Below are positions 22,205 through 32,659 of a stretch of 64,000 nt of DNA, in pieces (the first letter of the stretch is position 1; each line of letters opens with the position of its first letter). The notes beneath the pieces were generated by a model, which saw nothing but the letters and a program-made list of their open reading frames with translations, searched no databases and had not been told where the DNA came from. Source of the DNA: Alnus glutinosa (taxonomy: Eukaryota; Streptophyta; Magnoliopsida; Fagales; Betulaceae); the NCBI RefSeq assembly GCF_958979055.1, contig NC_084886.1:35255654-35319653 (forward strand), read 5' to 3'. A program made the translations under genes and the position numbers.

Positions 22205-22975
22205 CAAAAGAAAATGTCTCTGAGACAAAAAAATTTCCGAGACTAAAAAAGTCTCCAAGAAGAAAAATATTCTAGGTCTGAAAATGTCTCCGAGACAAAA
22301 CATTTTCCGAGACTAAAGAAGTCTCCGAGACAAAAAATTTTCCGAAATTAAAAAAGTCTCCAAGAAGAAAAATTTTCCAAGTTTGAAAAAGTCTCCGTGA
22401 CAAAAAATTTTCCTATTTCTGAAAATGTCTCCGAGACAAAAAAAATTTTCCAAGACTAAAGAAGTCTCCAAGAAGAAAAATTTTCCAAGTTTGAAAAAGT
22501 CTCCGAGACAAAAAATTTTCCTAGTCTGAAAATGTCTCCAAGACAAAAAAAATTTCCGAGACGAAAAATTATCCAAGTTTGAAAAAGTCTCCGAGACAAA
22601 AAATTTTCCTCGTCTGAAAATGTCTCTGAGACAAAAAAATTTCTGAGACTAAAGAACTCTCCGAGACGAAAAATTTTCCAAGTTTAAAAAAGTCTCCGAG
22701 ACAAAATTTTCCGAGATGAAAAATTTTCCAAGACTCAAAAAGTCTCCGAGACAAAAAAATTTCCGAGACTAAAAAGGTCTCCGAGATAAAAAAAATTTCC
22801 GAGACTAAAGAAGTCTTCGTGACAAAAAAATTTTCCTAGTTTGAAAATGTCTCCGAGACAAAAAAATTTCCGAGACAAAAAAAGTCTTTGAGACGAAAAA
22901 AATTTTCGAGACTAAAAAAGTCTCCGAGACAAAAAAATTTCTAAACAAAAATATCCCGAGGCCAAAATAGCCTCA
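22205..22975. repeat. About 33-bp tandem array with GTCTC-c-GAGAC palindromes
   Basis: More than 20 units of gtctccgagac-aaaaaattttccgagac type. The 11-bp core is an odd palindrome (gtctc c gagac), and aaaattttcc runs add a second self-complementary part. Spurious frames on the minus strand read FFKLGKFF-like repeats. Confidence 0.9.
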
Positions 22976-23033
22976 TCTGCAAGTACAAAAGAAGATTCCC
23001 AATGCCCGACCAGTTGGACAAATCCGCCAATGG

Positions 23034-23048
23034 GAATCGTGGGGTATC
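23034..23048 (+). other. Outer element purine tract
   Basis: gaatcgtggggtatc precedes the 3' LTR; a weaker tract than in the other two elements. Confidence 0.5.
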
Positions 23049-23563
23049 TGTTAGGGAAATTATCATCCCCTAGGCAAATGGGCCTATACCCGAACCAGGG
23101 CCCAGTTGATATTGCTGGCCCAACTTGACCCGCTCAGTCACTAAGGCTTAACAGAATCTTATAACACTTTGAAGGCTATGTTTGGAACACATGAAATAAA
23201 TATATTATCCCATGAGGAGTAAGTGTCTCACTCTCCCACTCTCCCACTCTCCTACTTAAACCTCTATCTCATCTCACTAAGGGTCCCACTCAGCCATGAC
23301 ATGAAGGTGGAGCAATGCGGTTGAGAATTATGTGCTTATAAATAGGCTGCTACCCCAGGTACAAAATACACTCTGAATATATGCTGAAAATATACTATAC
23401 TCTTGTCTCTCAATACTCTCCAAAATGGCCCACTGACTTTGGCATCGGAGAGGGGACGTCGGGAGACCCCTCCTCTGACGCATTGTTTGTTCTTCCTTAC
23501 AGATTATGAAGAACACAGCGAATCAAAGATCTACACGTCACCGGACTGAAAACTGTTCTAACA
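23049..23563 (+). repeat. Outer element 3' LTR
   Basis: 515 bp, TGTTAGGG...TCTAACA, followed by target duplication ctatc. Has a small expansion of ctcccactct relative to the 5' LTR. Confidence 0.92.
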
Positions 23564-24000
23564 CTATCTTTTACAAGGATTTTAGTGTGCCAGAATAGTC
23601 TGCTAGTGTAAGAGCTAAGGATAGATAGAGGAATTAGGTTAAGGATAGTATTTAATTTGGTTTGAGGATTAAAAACCTGCTTTATTTTGCTTAGCCAATA
23701 AGGGCTTTACCACCAGCAGTTTAGAAAAAAGCAAAATAAAAGAAGGATTGCCGATCCTAGTTTTGCCTATGAGGCTCTTACTGATCCCACTTTTTGCTTC
23801 CTCTGTGGTAGCCCCCCAATTGATTTATTAAGAGACTCAATTGTCTATGTCAATAAGCGAGATCTTGACTTTCTATCCGGACCTGCTTCTAAGATATCTC
23901 TTTCGGGTTGAACTTTAAGCTGATATAGAAAGGCAGCTTGCTTTAACTCTTTAACTTTACTGTTTGTGCCCCAACAAGCAAGGGATTGGGCTGCACGAAA
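23564..24000. other. Unassigned sequence, possibly organelle-derived; no gene
   Basis: Composition changes sharply here compared with the neighbouring introns, with phrases that look like plant mitochondrial intergenic DNA. I cannot confirm this. At about 24001 homology to the TBC intron of copy C (35491) begins. Confidence 0.35.
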
Positions 24001-24582
24001 GATGTCCCATAGAAATGTAATGTTGGACTGTCACTCATACAGCAAAGCAGAATTTATAACGTTTTTAGTTTTCATTTGGTGTCACCAATATTACATGCCA
24101 TGAGCTAATTCGATAAGTCCATTGTGGCTACCTTTTCAACAATTTAAAATGAAATTAGTAATGTCTGTTTAGATTATAAATGCAAAAAATTCTCCCCCAG
24201 AGCACTCCAACCAGTCAGTCTTTTGTAAAAAGACTTGTGTGCGTTAGCAATAGATTTCAGTATGCATCTTAGTGGGAAAATGTTATTGTTAATTTTGCAT
24301 TTTTTGAGAACTGTTTCTTTAGGGGTTATACTTTGAATGTAGATAAATAGAGCATATTTTTCATAGTCACTCCAAGGGCTTTGATAGGAAAGGAACTTTT
24401 AAACAGTTGTAATATATAGCTTTCTTGGGTTTTCGAGATGGTTCTGGTGAAGTGGTTTCCGACACGTAAAAATTAACATCGCCTTACTATATCTAATACT
24501 TGTTTCTTCATTTGTTTTACATTTATGTCCGTCCATAATATGCCAGCCCTATTGACGAGACCACTTTTTTAAACTCCTCTAG

Positions 24583-25752
24583 AACCTGTTTCAAGACACA
24601 TGGAGGAGCAAGGGCTAGAATTTCTGCAGTTTGCTTTCCGCTGGTTCAACTGTCTTCTAATACGCGAGGTTTGCTCCTCCAGATGCATTTCATGTATTAT
24701 GAATTGCTTTAATTTTGTTAAGTGAACCAAATATGTAATCTCTAGGTTGCTTAAGTTGTAGCTGAGAACATTTGTGGCAGAGCTTTGGCCGTGATCTGGT
24801 GCTATTATCATTTATGCAAAGCTAATACAGCTTCTGTCTTGTTAGATGCCTTTCCATCTTGTTACTCGCCTGTGGGACACATATCTTGCGGAAGGAGATG
24901 CATTGCCAGATTTCCTTGTATACATATTTGCCAGTTTTCTTTTAACGGTGAGTGGACACTCTTTGCTTTTGGGCTCATCGATCTTTGGTTAATGGTCGAA
25001 AATGTCAATGTCAATGTTACTTTTCACAGTCGTTGGTTTAATAGTGAGAAATATAAAGGCAAGCATGTTTCACAGCTTTGTTTATAGAAGAGCTTGTATT
25101 TCACATGATCTTGCAGTTAACACCAAAGGTGGTGTGATCAGTTGCTGTCTAAAATATTCAATTTTCCATCTGGATGCCGCTTTTGAACTTATCATTGTGG
25201 TGTTTCTGTAAGCTTCTCATTTGGTCTTGCTATTCATGTGCTTCACTTGGCAGAATGATATCTTCTCTCAAAATCCTACCTATTTCTGAAAGCAAATATG
25301 TCATTCTAAAACTGATATCTATCAGCAGATTGTCCCATATTAGCAATATCATCAGCTGGTCAATTTTTTTCCTAGTAAATGTGATTATTTTTGAAACTTT
25401 GCAAATCATTTGTGAAAGTTTGTCTCTATGAGTCTTTATGGTATTGAAAACATTTTGGTGTTTACCATTTGGTTATGCCTTTTTCTCCAAACAAATCTCT
25501 GGACAGTTGGCTCAATCGAGTCACATTTTATTTTGTGATAGTGATGATTATATGTGAAATAGTTAAAATGAGCTGTTACCTTATATTCAGTGGTCAGATA
25601 AGCTTCAGAAGCTTGATTTTCAAGAATTGGTGATGTTCCTTCAACACCTTCCAACACAGAACTGGACTCACCAAGAGTTGGAGATGGTGCTTTCTAGAGC
25701 ATTTATGTGGCACAGTATGTTCAACAACTCTCCCAGCCACTTAGCTAGCTAA
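24583..25752 (+). pseudogene. TBC-domain Rab-GAP, 3' half, copy B
   Basis: Three exons with intact splice sites: 24583-24668 (ctctag| ... gcgag|gtttgc; EPVSRHMEEQGLEFLQFAF), 24846-24947 (gttag| ... acg|gtgagt; PFHLVTRLWDTYLAEGDAL), 25591-25752 (attcag|; WSDKLQKLDFQELVMF through ...NNSPSHLAS, stop). These match the C-terminal half of plant Gyp1-like TBC proteins and are open throughout. The exon with the YVQG motif and all earlier exons are missing: homology to copy C begins only at about 24001, downstream of that exon. It lacks both catalytic fingers, so it cannot be a full GAP. It is the only copy with an undamaged final exon. Confidence 0.88.
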
Positions 25753-26208
25753 AGAGAAAATTGTAATATTCATTATTTTTTCTCAGTTTGGAATTTTTAT
25801 TTTTATAATTTTTCTCTTGCTCCAATGGAGGAAACCAGCCCACGTGCTCATATGAATTGTGGTTTGTAATAGCTGTATTTTCTTTGTAGATTTACTTTGA
25901 CCACAGGAGAACATGGAAAAGAAAAATTAAAAATGAAAAAGCACTTTCTTGTACAACAATTTTCAATTTTCAATACCTGCTAACTACCCCCACCCGTACA
26001 ATCCTATATATATATATATACATACACATTTACATGTATATGCATGTAGCTATATATATAATAGAAAATGGGTAAAATCTAGAAAATAACATAATTCATG
26101 GCATTACAATTTGTCATGCACAACATTTATTATAAATATATAAGTTCCACAACTCGCATGATACTCGTCCTAGAAACAAATACTTCATAATTGAGTATTT
26201 TCCCTAGA
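25753..26208. other. TBC 3' flank running into the RLK 3' end
   Basis: Shared with 37251-37500 and 3906-4140; contains a short (TA)n near 26007. TBC copy B and the RLK are convergent, 456 bp apart. Confidence 0.55.
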
Positions 26209-26574
26209 TCAAACCATATACATTTCTTGGTTCCTTAGCTGCCATAATGAAAGTGCTTGTAAAGACTTGGTTATTGGCTTCTTCTGAGAAAGAAATTCTT
26301 GAGACACGCATTTCATTGTAGGTCGAGACTTTGGTTTTTCGTGGAGGCATGCAAATGCTATTGTAGCGACAAGGAAAATATCTTGTTGAACCAAATGATT
26401 GGGAGGTGGCAAACGTTGATCTAATATTTCATGTAACATCATGTTTTGAGAAGACGATGATGATAATGAGGTCAAGAGTTCTGTTGGATGTCTTCCCATT
26501 ATTATTTCCAGTGTCACAACTCCAAAGCTATAAACATCGCATTTTTCAGTAACTTTCGTGGTATAGGCAAACTC

Positions 26575-26641
<67 letters not shown>

Positions 26642-28507
26642 ACTATTAAAAATGTAGAAACATATTTTTAATTTTTTATTTCTTTTTCCTTTTTCCTTTT
26701 GTATATTTTTCAATTGAAAAAAGTTGGTCAAAACTGGTCATTGCATAAAAATTCTATAGTGAAAGTGGTTGTTTGCATGAATTGATTCAAATAGTAAATG
26801 ACAAGGTAACCCTACCATCACAAATATTAGGAAAGACATTTTTTCTACATGGCTAATACTTTCTTTTAGAATAATAGGTAGAATAATAAATAAATAAATA
26901 AAGTCATAATTTATTGTAAGGAAAAGAATAGTTTACCAGGGGCAATGTAACCGTAAGTGCCGGCAACTAACGTTTGGTTGGAGGAATCCGGATTAAGGAG
27001 CTTAGCTGTGCCAAAGTCAGAGACAAAAGCCTCTAGTTTATTGTTCAATAAAATATTGTTGCTTGTTATATCTCGATGAACAATTGCTGGAATGCATTCA
27101 TGATGCATGTAAGATAAAGCGTGGGCAGTGCCTTTGATGATGTTTAATCTCTTGCTCCAATCCAATTCTATCGCTTCAACATCATTATTTAGGATACAAA
27201 ATAGGCTTCCCCTTTCCATGTACTCGTAAACCAGAAACATGCATCGCTTATGTAAACAGAACCCATGAAGTTTTATAATGTTTCGATGGCGGATCTCTGT
27301 TAACACTTTTACCTCGTTTCTGAAAACTCATATCAAAAGTTGGGTTCTCAGCCTCCAACCGATGAAGTTTCTTCAAGGCAATCACTTTTTCGCATGGTAA
27401 TTTTGCTTTGTAAACACTGCCATAACCACCGGTTCCAATACAGTATTTTATATCAAAGTCCTCGGTTGCTTCAATGATGTCTTCATATGCAATATGTCCA
27501 TCATAATTCCATATCGAGAACAAGTTCCCATGCTTTGTTTCTTTTCTTGACTCAAATTGAGGTTTCTTGACCATGCGTCGACATAGAAGAAAGCCCCCAA
27601 GAACTAAGAATCCAAGGAAAATGGCGATGGGAACACAAATTTTTGCTTTGGTGACATTCGATTTGTTACGAGTTGGAAGGCAAGGAGGGAAACCTGTGAA
27701 GTTACCGCACAAATACTTGTTGCCAATTAATGTGGCAAGTGTATTGCATCGATGAAAATATGTTGGAATTGGACCTGTCAAATAATTGTATGACAAGATG
27801 ATTGTTTGAATAAAAATGTAACTATTGGGAATATTACCGGTAAGATTATTGTAGCTGATATCCAAGCTCACTAAATTGCCAATAAACCCAAGTTTAACAA
27901 GTGCTTCTCCACTAATAAAGTTATGACTAAGGTTAAGATATTCCAACGAATGAAGGTTTCCAAGTTCTGGAGGAATGGAACCATTGATTTGATTGGAATG
28001 AAGATACAAATGTTCCAAATTAGTTAAATTACCCAAAGTGGAAGGGATTGGACCAGTGATTTGATTGAAACTAAGAGACAAATATTTCAAATTAGTTAAA
28101 TTACTCAAAGTGGAAGGGATTGGACCTGTCAGATTATTATGGGACAGAGTAAGGTATGTGAGTTCGGATAAAGTACCTATCTCGACTGGGATACTCCCCC
28201 AAAGTCCAGTTTCATAAAGATCAAGGCGGACTAAATTTGGAAAGCAAGAGAGGTTGAGTTTTGACATCTCGCCTCCCAAATAGAATCCACCCATGGCAAT
28301 CTCTATGACGCTTCCAGCATCATTGCAAGTAATACCAAGCCACTCGCAACGACTTGAGGTGTTGTTGATGTAATTGGTGCCTCTCCAAGACCACCAACCA
28401 CTCGCTAGCAGGGCGTTTGCTTCTGATTGTAGTGCTGAGGATTGAGATGCCGCAACAAAGTGAGCTGCATAGAAGAAGAAACAGGTAGCCCATGTAATGA
28501 ACACCAT
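26209..28507 (-). pseudogene. MIK2-like LRR receptor kinase, frameshifted and LRR-contracted copy
   Basis: Minus strand, two exons: 28507-26937 and 26573-26209, intron gtaaac...tgcag, same positions and phase as in 38301-41858. It has a signal peptide (MVFITWATCFFFYAAHFVAAS), only about 7 LRRs, a transmembrane segment ([20 protein letters not shown]) and a kinase domain with [25 protein letters not shown] and SDFGTAK. One extra A in an A-run (27323-27326; aaaa versus aaa in the paralogue) shifts the frame after TFDMSF, before the kinase Glu helix. Without the indel the length would be about 644 residues. The second exon keeps LDQRLPPP, lost from the other copy. Family: MDIS1-interacting receptor-like kinase 2-like, plasma-membrane receptors in peptide or damage sensing. 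A sequencing error in a homopolymer is a possible alternative. Confidence 0.85.
26578..26636. repeat. (TA)n microsatellite at RLK intron acceptor
   Basis: About 29 TA units, ending 4 bp from the exon-2 boundary (26573), inside the intron. Confidence 0.95.
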
Positions 28508-28577
28508 GCTTAATTAATTACAAGTGTATAATGATTGATTGATTGATTGTATAATATATTTGTTCAGGACTCGCTTG

Positions 28578-28588
28578 AATATATAAGA
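28578..28588 (-). promoter_or_regulatory. Putative TATA box of the RLK copy B
   Basis: On the minus strand cttatatattc lies about 72 bp upstream of the ATG; the same element is at 41921-41930 before the paralogue. A second candidate (aatatattatac) lies closer to the ATG. Confidence 0.4.
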
Positions 28589-28619
28589 AAGACAGACGTG
28601 TGGAGTGGGTGGGAGTGTT

Positions 28620-29900
28620 ATTTTGTACGTGTTGACGACGACGACGACGTTGAATGTAGCTTAATTTCTCAAAGGCAGGCGGGGTGAAGAGAGTTGTGTA
28701 TTCCGCATTAATTTTGGAAAGAAAACATGGATGGAGTGATCACTGTTATAATGGACAAGATTAAGCGTACGTGTCCATGCAAATGCGAGGAAGTTTGATC
28801 TTTGACTATTTGAGGAAGTTTGGTCTTCCAATAATTAAATGGGTGTGCATATAATTTCCTATGGATCTCCCAATATTTTTCACCTTGTCTCTATCAAATT
28901 GGATAGCTCCAATAATTTCCTATGGATCTCTCAATAAGAAAGATATATCGACGTGTGGAGTGGGAGTCAAGGTTTATTGTCTTTTATTGCGTGACACAGG
29001 GGCTTTCTCCATCCACATAACACCTCCACAGTTTGGATCTGAAAGCCATGTTTTAACAAGAATTTCTATTTGAGCTAGTTATTTATTTAAAATGAGAAAG
29101 ATAGATGTGTGGAGTGATCAGAGTGAAGGTTGAGACCAATTATTTTGTATGTGTTGACGTTGATCAATGTCATGTTCATGACTAGTAAATTGTTGAGCTT
29201 TGTCGAGGCACGCGGGGGACATGATCAGTACTACTGACTGGTTATTCGTAAAGTAATTAAAGACATTGGCTAGGGTCTCCCATTAGAAGCATTCTAGCTT
29301 AATGGCCGGGCTGGAATTCTCAACATAATCCAAATAATTTATGAATGTGGACTTGCTGCGAAGCTACAATGATTTCATATGGATCTCTCAATAATTAGAA
29401 AGATATATAGACGTGTGGAGTGGGAGTCAAGGTTAGGTTGAGACCAATTATTTTGGATGCATGTGTTGACGTTGACCAATGTCATGTTTATAACTAGTAA
29501 ACTGTTGAGCTTTGTCTAGGCACGCGAGAGAATCCTTCCAAGATGGCATCTATTCTGACAGCAAACACAGAAGACGTCTTTCTCAGGCATATAAATGGAA
29601 TAATACGATAGAAAACGGAAATTACTTGGCCGGGAACAACAAGAAACAGACCACTTGGGCAATTGCATTTCTGAAGCAGAGACATTCAATGCAACAGGGT
29701 CCCATTAGAACCATTTTAGTTTGATGGGCTGGAATTCTCAACAGTATTAATGTAATTAACCAGCTACTCTTTTTTAGATTTCCACGAAATCATCTTCCCT
29801 TGCAAAGATCCAATTCAAAGTGAACATTTTGCCATTAACAACATGCTCCAACTACTCTTGACTAGCGAACTTGCTGGGAAGCTTGCACTGCTTCGAGTCA
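28620..29900. repeat. RLK upstream flank with internal repeat copies
   Basis: Contains two or three copies of a 150-bp segment (gatctctcaataagaaagat, acgtgtggagtgggagtcaa, tgttgacgttgaccaatgtc; about 28925, 29100 and 29380). The segment recurs at about 42370, 46440 and 48490. The recurring tgttgacgttgacc has two W-box-like TTGAC cores. No gene. Confidence 0.65.
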
Positions 29901-29909
29901 AGCCCCTAA

Positions 29910-30480
29910 CTGTTGAAGAATCTACTCTTTTTTGGTACTTGTATTTGGGTTTACTATTCAAACTATTAGACTTTATGATGCGAGTCAATCTTTATCAATT
30001 TTTTGTTAGACTCATTTTACTTCAAAAATCATATTTTTTTATTCTGACATCGGATTAAGATCGACAAACTTAGTGGCGTTGGAAAGCTTTTTCAGAGCGC
30101 TACAATTTTGTATTTCATGAAAATTTCACAATTCTAACATTTATCAGACAAAAGTTATTGTTTGTATTATTTGTACTGCAAAGTGTTTTTTTTTTGTTTG
30201 TTTGTTTTTTTTTTTTTGTTTATTGTTTTTTTTTATTATTATAATTTTTTAGGCTTTCGAATTTAATTAGGCTCTATATAAGCCTATTAAAATGGCTTTA
30301 GCCTCCAGTTTACATTTTTTTTTTTTTTTTTCTATCAGTTGATCATTATGAAACACTCTATGAATGATTTTCTATCTCTTTTGCCTTAACTCATTGATAG
30401 AATGTTGGTTTGAGAAGAATGTCGATTCTATTGTTGTTTACTATTGCGAACTCACTACATTAACCAACATCAATATCTCG
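29910..30480. repeat. Dispersed repeat, copy 1 of 3
   Basis: About 450 bp (tttttggtacttgtatttgg ... ggctctatataagcctatt ... ctcattgatagaat) shared with 42690-43170 and 48820-49300. The TATA-like ctctatataagcct suggests an LTR or promoter fragment; no partner LTR or primer site seen. Confidence 0.6.
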
Positions 30481-30619
30481 CTGCTCTAAAACTTTAATAT
30501 TGTGTATATTTAGTTATTATGAGACAAAAGTTATGATCACAAGCACATATTTTTCTTTTTAACTTAGCAGTATTATAACTCATGTATTTTTTTTATTTTT
30601 TGTTAATCATTCTCTCTCT

Positions 30620-30651
<32 letters not shown>

Positions 30652-30949
30652 TTTTTTTTGATGTTAATTTTTTTTTTGCTACAGCCGTTTTTCTCTCTGG
30701 GTGGTTTTAGAAAACAATAAAAAAAAAATTAGAAAATTATATTTAAAGAAAATAGAGAATAAAATAGAAAATATACTTGAGTTTACATTGAAAAAAGTAG
30801 TAGATACAGTATAAAAATTGTTCTTTTTAATTAGCAAAAATGTATAATATTGCTGGTGATGCTCTCTGATGGAGTTTTAAATGTTATTTTTTTTGGATGA
30901 TTGTACTTCTGACATTCAACATTGTTTATTCTTTCTTTTTTTGAATGAT
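30481..30949. other. AT-rich intergenic with T-runs; no gene
   Basis: Includes (ttc)n near 30623 and several poly-T tracts. Confidence 0.5.
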
Positions 30950-31038
30950 TTGGGATGGTCTTAGCCTCTTAGTACTTGGTAGAATGATATATTCTCTGAA
31001 AATCCTACCCATTTTTGAAAGCAAATATGTCATTCTAA
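30950..31038 (+). pseudogene. TBC intron fragment
   Basis: ggtagaatgatat ... gcaaatatgtcattctaaa matches TBC intron 3 (25251-25315, 36750-36810) and is cut off at 31038, where an unrelated retroelement begins. Confidence 0.65.
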
Positions 31039-31962
31039 AGGCTTCTTGTCCACCGAATCAAGAGACCGAACGGATCATGTGGGCAACCCACTGCCGAGCT
31101 CAATTGCTTAGCATGAGTCGGCCCCGGGAGGGGATTAAGAGCACCCGGCTCCTCCGGCGAAACCCTCAACCAGGAACGAGGTTCCCCCACCAAGAGCAAC
31201 TTATTCACAGCAGAGGTCAGAACCGAGCACAACACCTCGGCAAAGGACGGCCCCGTCCACTTTGAGGCCAAGCCCATACTCGGCCCTAGCACCTTCGCAT
31301 CCTTCTTGGTCGACGAAGACGGAGAGCCTTGCCCGCTACCCACCGTAGCAGAGAGGAAATTGACAGCCTTACGCAACTCGCCAGAGAATTTCTACCATCC
31401 CCACCCTCCACGACCCTCAGGGATGATAATGAAGCCTTTCCAACTGCCCAAACCAAATACTGTCGCCTCTAAGAATCACCCAGTTCTGTTCCCACCCCTC
31501 CGAGCAATCAGAATTTTCGAACCTTCTCGGAAAGACTTGACAAATTCTTGATCTTCTAGAATACCCGTTAGCACCTCCAACGTCGACGCTAACCAATTAG
31601 AGCATTGAGCACTCAGTACGACCTCACCCAGAAATTTATTTCTCTTCTCCACCACCCTCAGTACCGACGCCCCATCCAAAGCCATGAATACAAAAGACTT
31701 CTCCTCCACAAAAAATTTCTTCTCCATCTCGCTACACCCCCGGAAAACAGACGTCCAAACCTGAATGTTTAGATCGCCGAGACAGAGATACACCCAACCA
31801 GAGTAGCACCGACTGACTTCCCTATGAGAAACACAACCTACAAATCCTGCAAATCGAAACTCGGACCCCAAAAATGCACGAAAGCTGCTAGCAAAGAGAG
31901 AAGGCGATGTAAACATTCATGTGATAACCTTATAGCAAAACCTTGTTCTGATACCATATATA
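31039..31962 (-). pseudogene. Degenerate retroelement coding region next to an LTR-like sequence
   Basis: Two minus-strand frames (31916-31476 and 31376-31035) separated by frame breaks. The first has SFREGSKILIARRGGNRTG, a motif seen in many plant repeat-associated proteins often annotated as LINE-related or hypothetical; the second begins RKAVNFLSA. Directly upstream (31941-31956) the minus strand reads tggtatcagaacaagg, one mismatch from a tRNA-iMet primer site, and beyond it an LTR-like block. So it may be the internal part of a Copia-type or non-autonomous LTR element. No RT domain is seen. Assignment is uncertain. Confidence 0.45.
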
Positions 31963-31963
31963 A

Positions 31964-32659
31964 TGCAGAATCTTATAGTTCAGCACTTACTGACTAAGAG
32001 AATCTATGAATCTTGGGTCGTTTGGTGGCTTTGGTGGTCCCTGTGTATACTCCCGGTATACTTAGGGGCGTCTTACGCTTTTTAATAAAATCTTCTTACT
32101 TATCCAATAAAAAAAAAAAAAAAAAAAGAATCTTGGGTCGGATTTGGGGGAAACTAACAGATCTGAAGCAGGTCTGTACAGATTACGCTTGTAGGTTGTG
32201 TATGTAGTTGGATTATAAGTGTTTAGGGCTTGTGTAATCTGAGTAGAGGGGCTGGAACATAGCCAATGGTAACTTTGAAAGAAAATGGTGAGAAAAAAGA
32301 ATAAAGATCAACATAGCATCACATTGGGGTTCTTGGACATCACACCCGAGAGAAAAATGCTTCACACATCAAACAAACAGCTGTGTTTTCCATTTTTTTT
32401 CCTCTTTCGAAATTACAAATACGTGCCTTAAATGGGCTTACTACCCACCTTGTATTGACTTTCACAATCAAGACATATCTTATAACCTACCCAACTTTTC
32501 ATTGACTTTTGAAAGTCTGACTACATACCTTATATAGAGCTTACACTAATCAAGCTCAACTAGCCAGCTATTGAGAGCCTTAAGGAAAGACTAAAATACC
32601 CCCCAACTTCTAAAATCAAATAAAACTAAATTAAATAACTTCATGTCCTTCCTGTATCA
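31964..32659 (-). repeat. LTR-like sequence, minus strand, with a LINE end inside it
   Basis: On the minus strand it begins tgatacagg (32659) and ends ttctgca (31964), followed 7 bp later by the primer-site-like sequence. Length about 696 bp, of which about 120 bp is the inserted LINE end plus its duplication. The second LTR is not in the window, so the ends are provisional. Confidence 0.4.
32021..32127 (+). mobile_element. 5'-truncated LINE 3' end with poly(A) and 13-bp target duplication
   Basis: The L1-type plant LINE tail gtatactcccggtatactta ... gcgtcttacgctttttaata and an A-run are flanked by perfect gaatcttgggtcg (32008-32020, 32128-32140). Only about 90 bp plus tail survived reverse transcription. 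Inserted in the LTR-like block. Confidence 0.9.

Larger units (their letters stand above)
8055..23563 (+). mobile_element. Outer non-coding LTR retrotransposon (LARD-like), 15.5 kb including a nested element
   Basis: LTRs 8055-8559 and 23049-23563 are clearly homologous (about 20 differences plus small indels by eye). Perfect 5-bp target duplication ctatc at 8050-8054 and 23564-23568. A primer site tttggcgccgtctgtgg follows the left LTR, as in Tat/Ogre-type gypsy elements. Removing the nested element (10078-18872 plus one caagc) leaves about 6.7 kb without recognisable gag or pol but with three tandem arrays (19690-20860, 21517-21935, 22205-22975). It must have moved with proteins supplied in trans. 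Confidence 0.9.

Noticed and set aside
22205..22975. FFKLGKFF-type minus-strand frames as a membrane protein
   Set aside because: Direct translation of the GTCTCCGAGAC array with frequent frame breaks.
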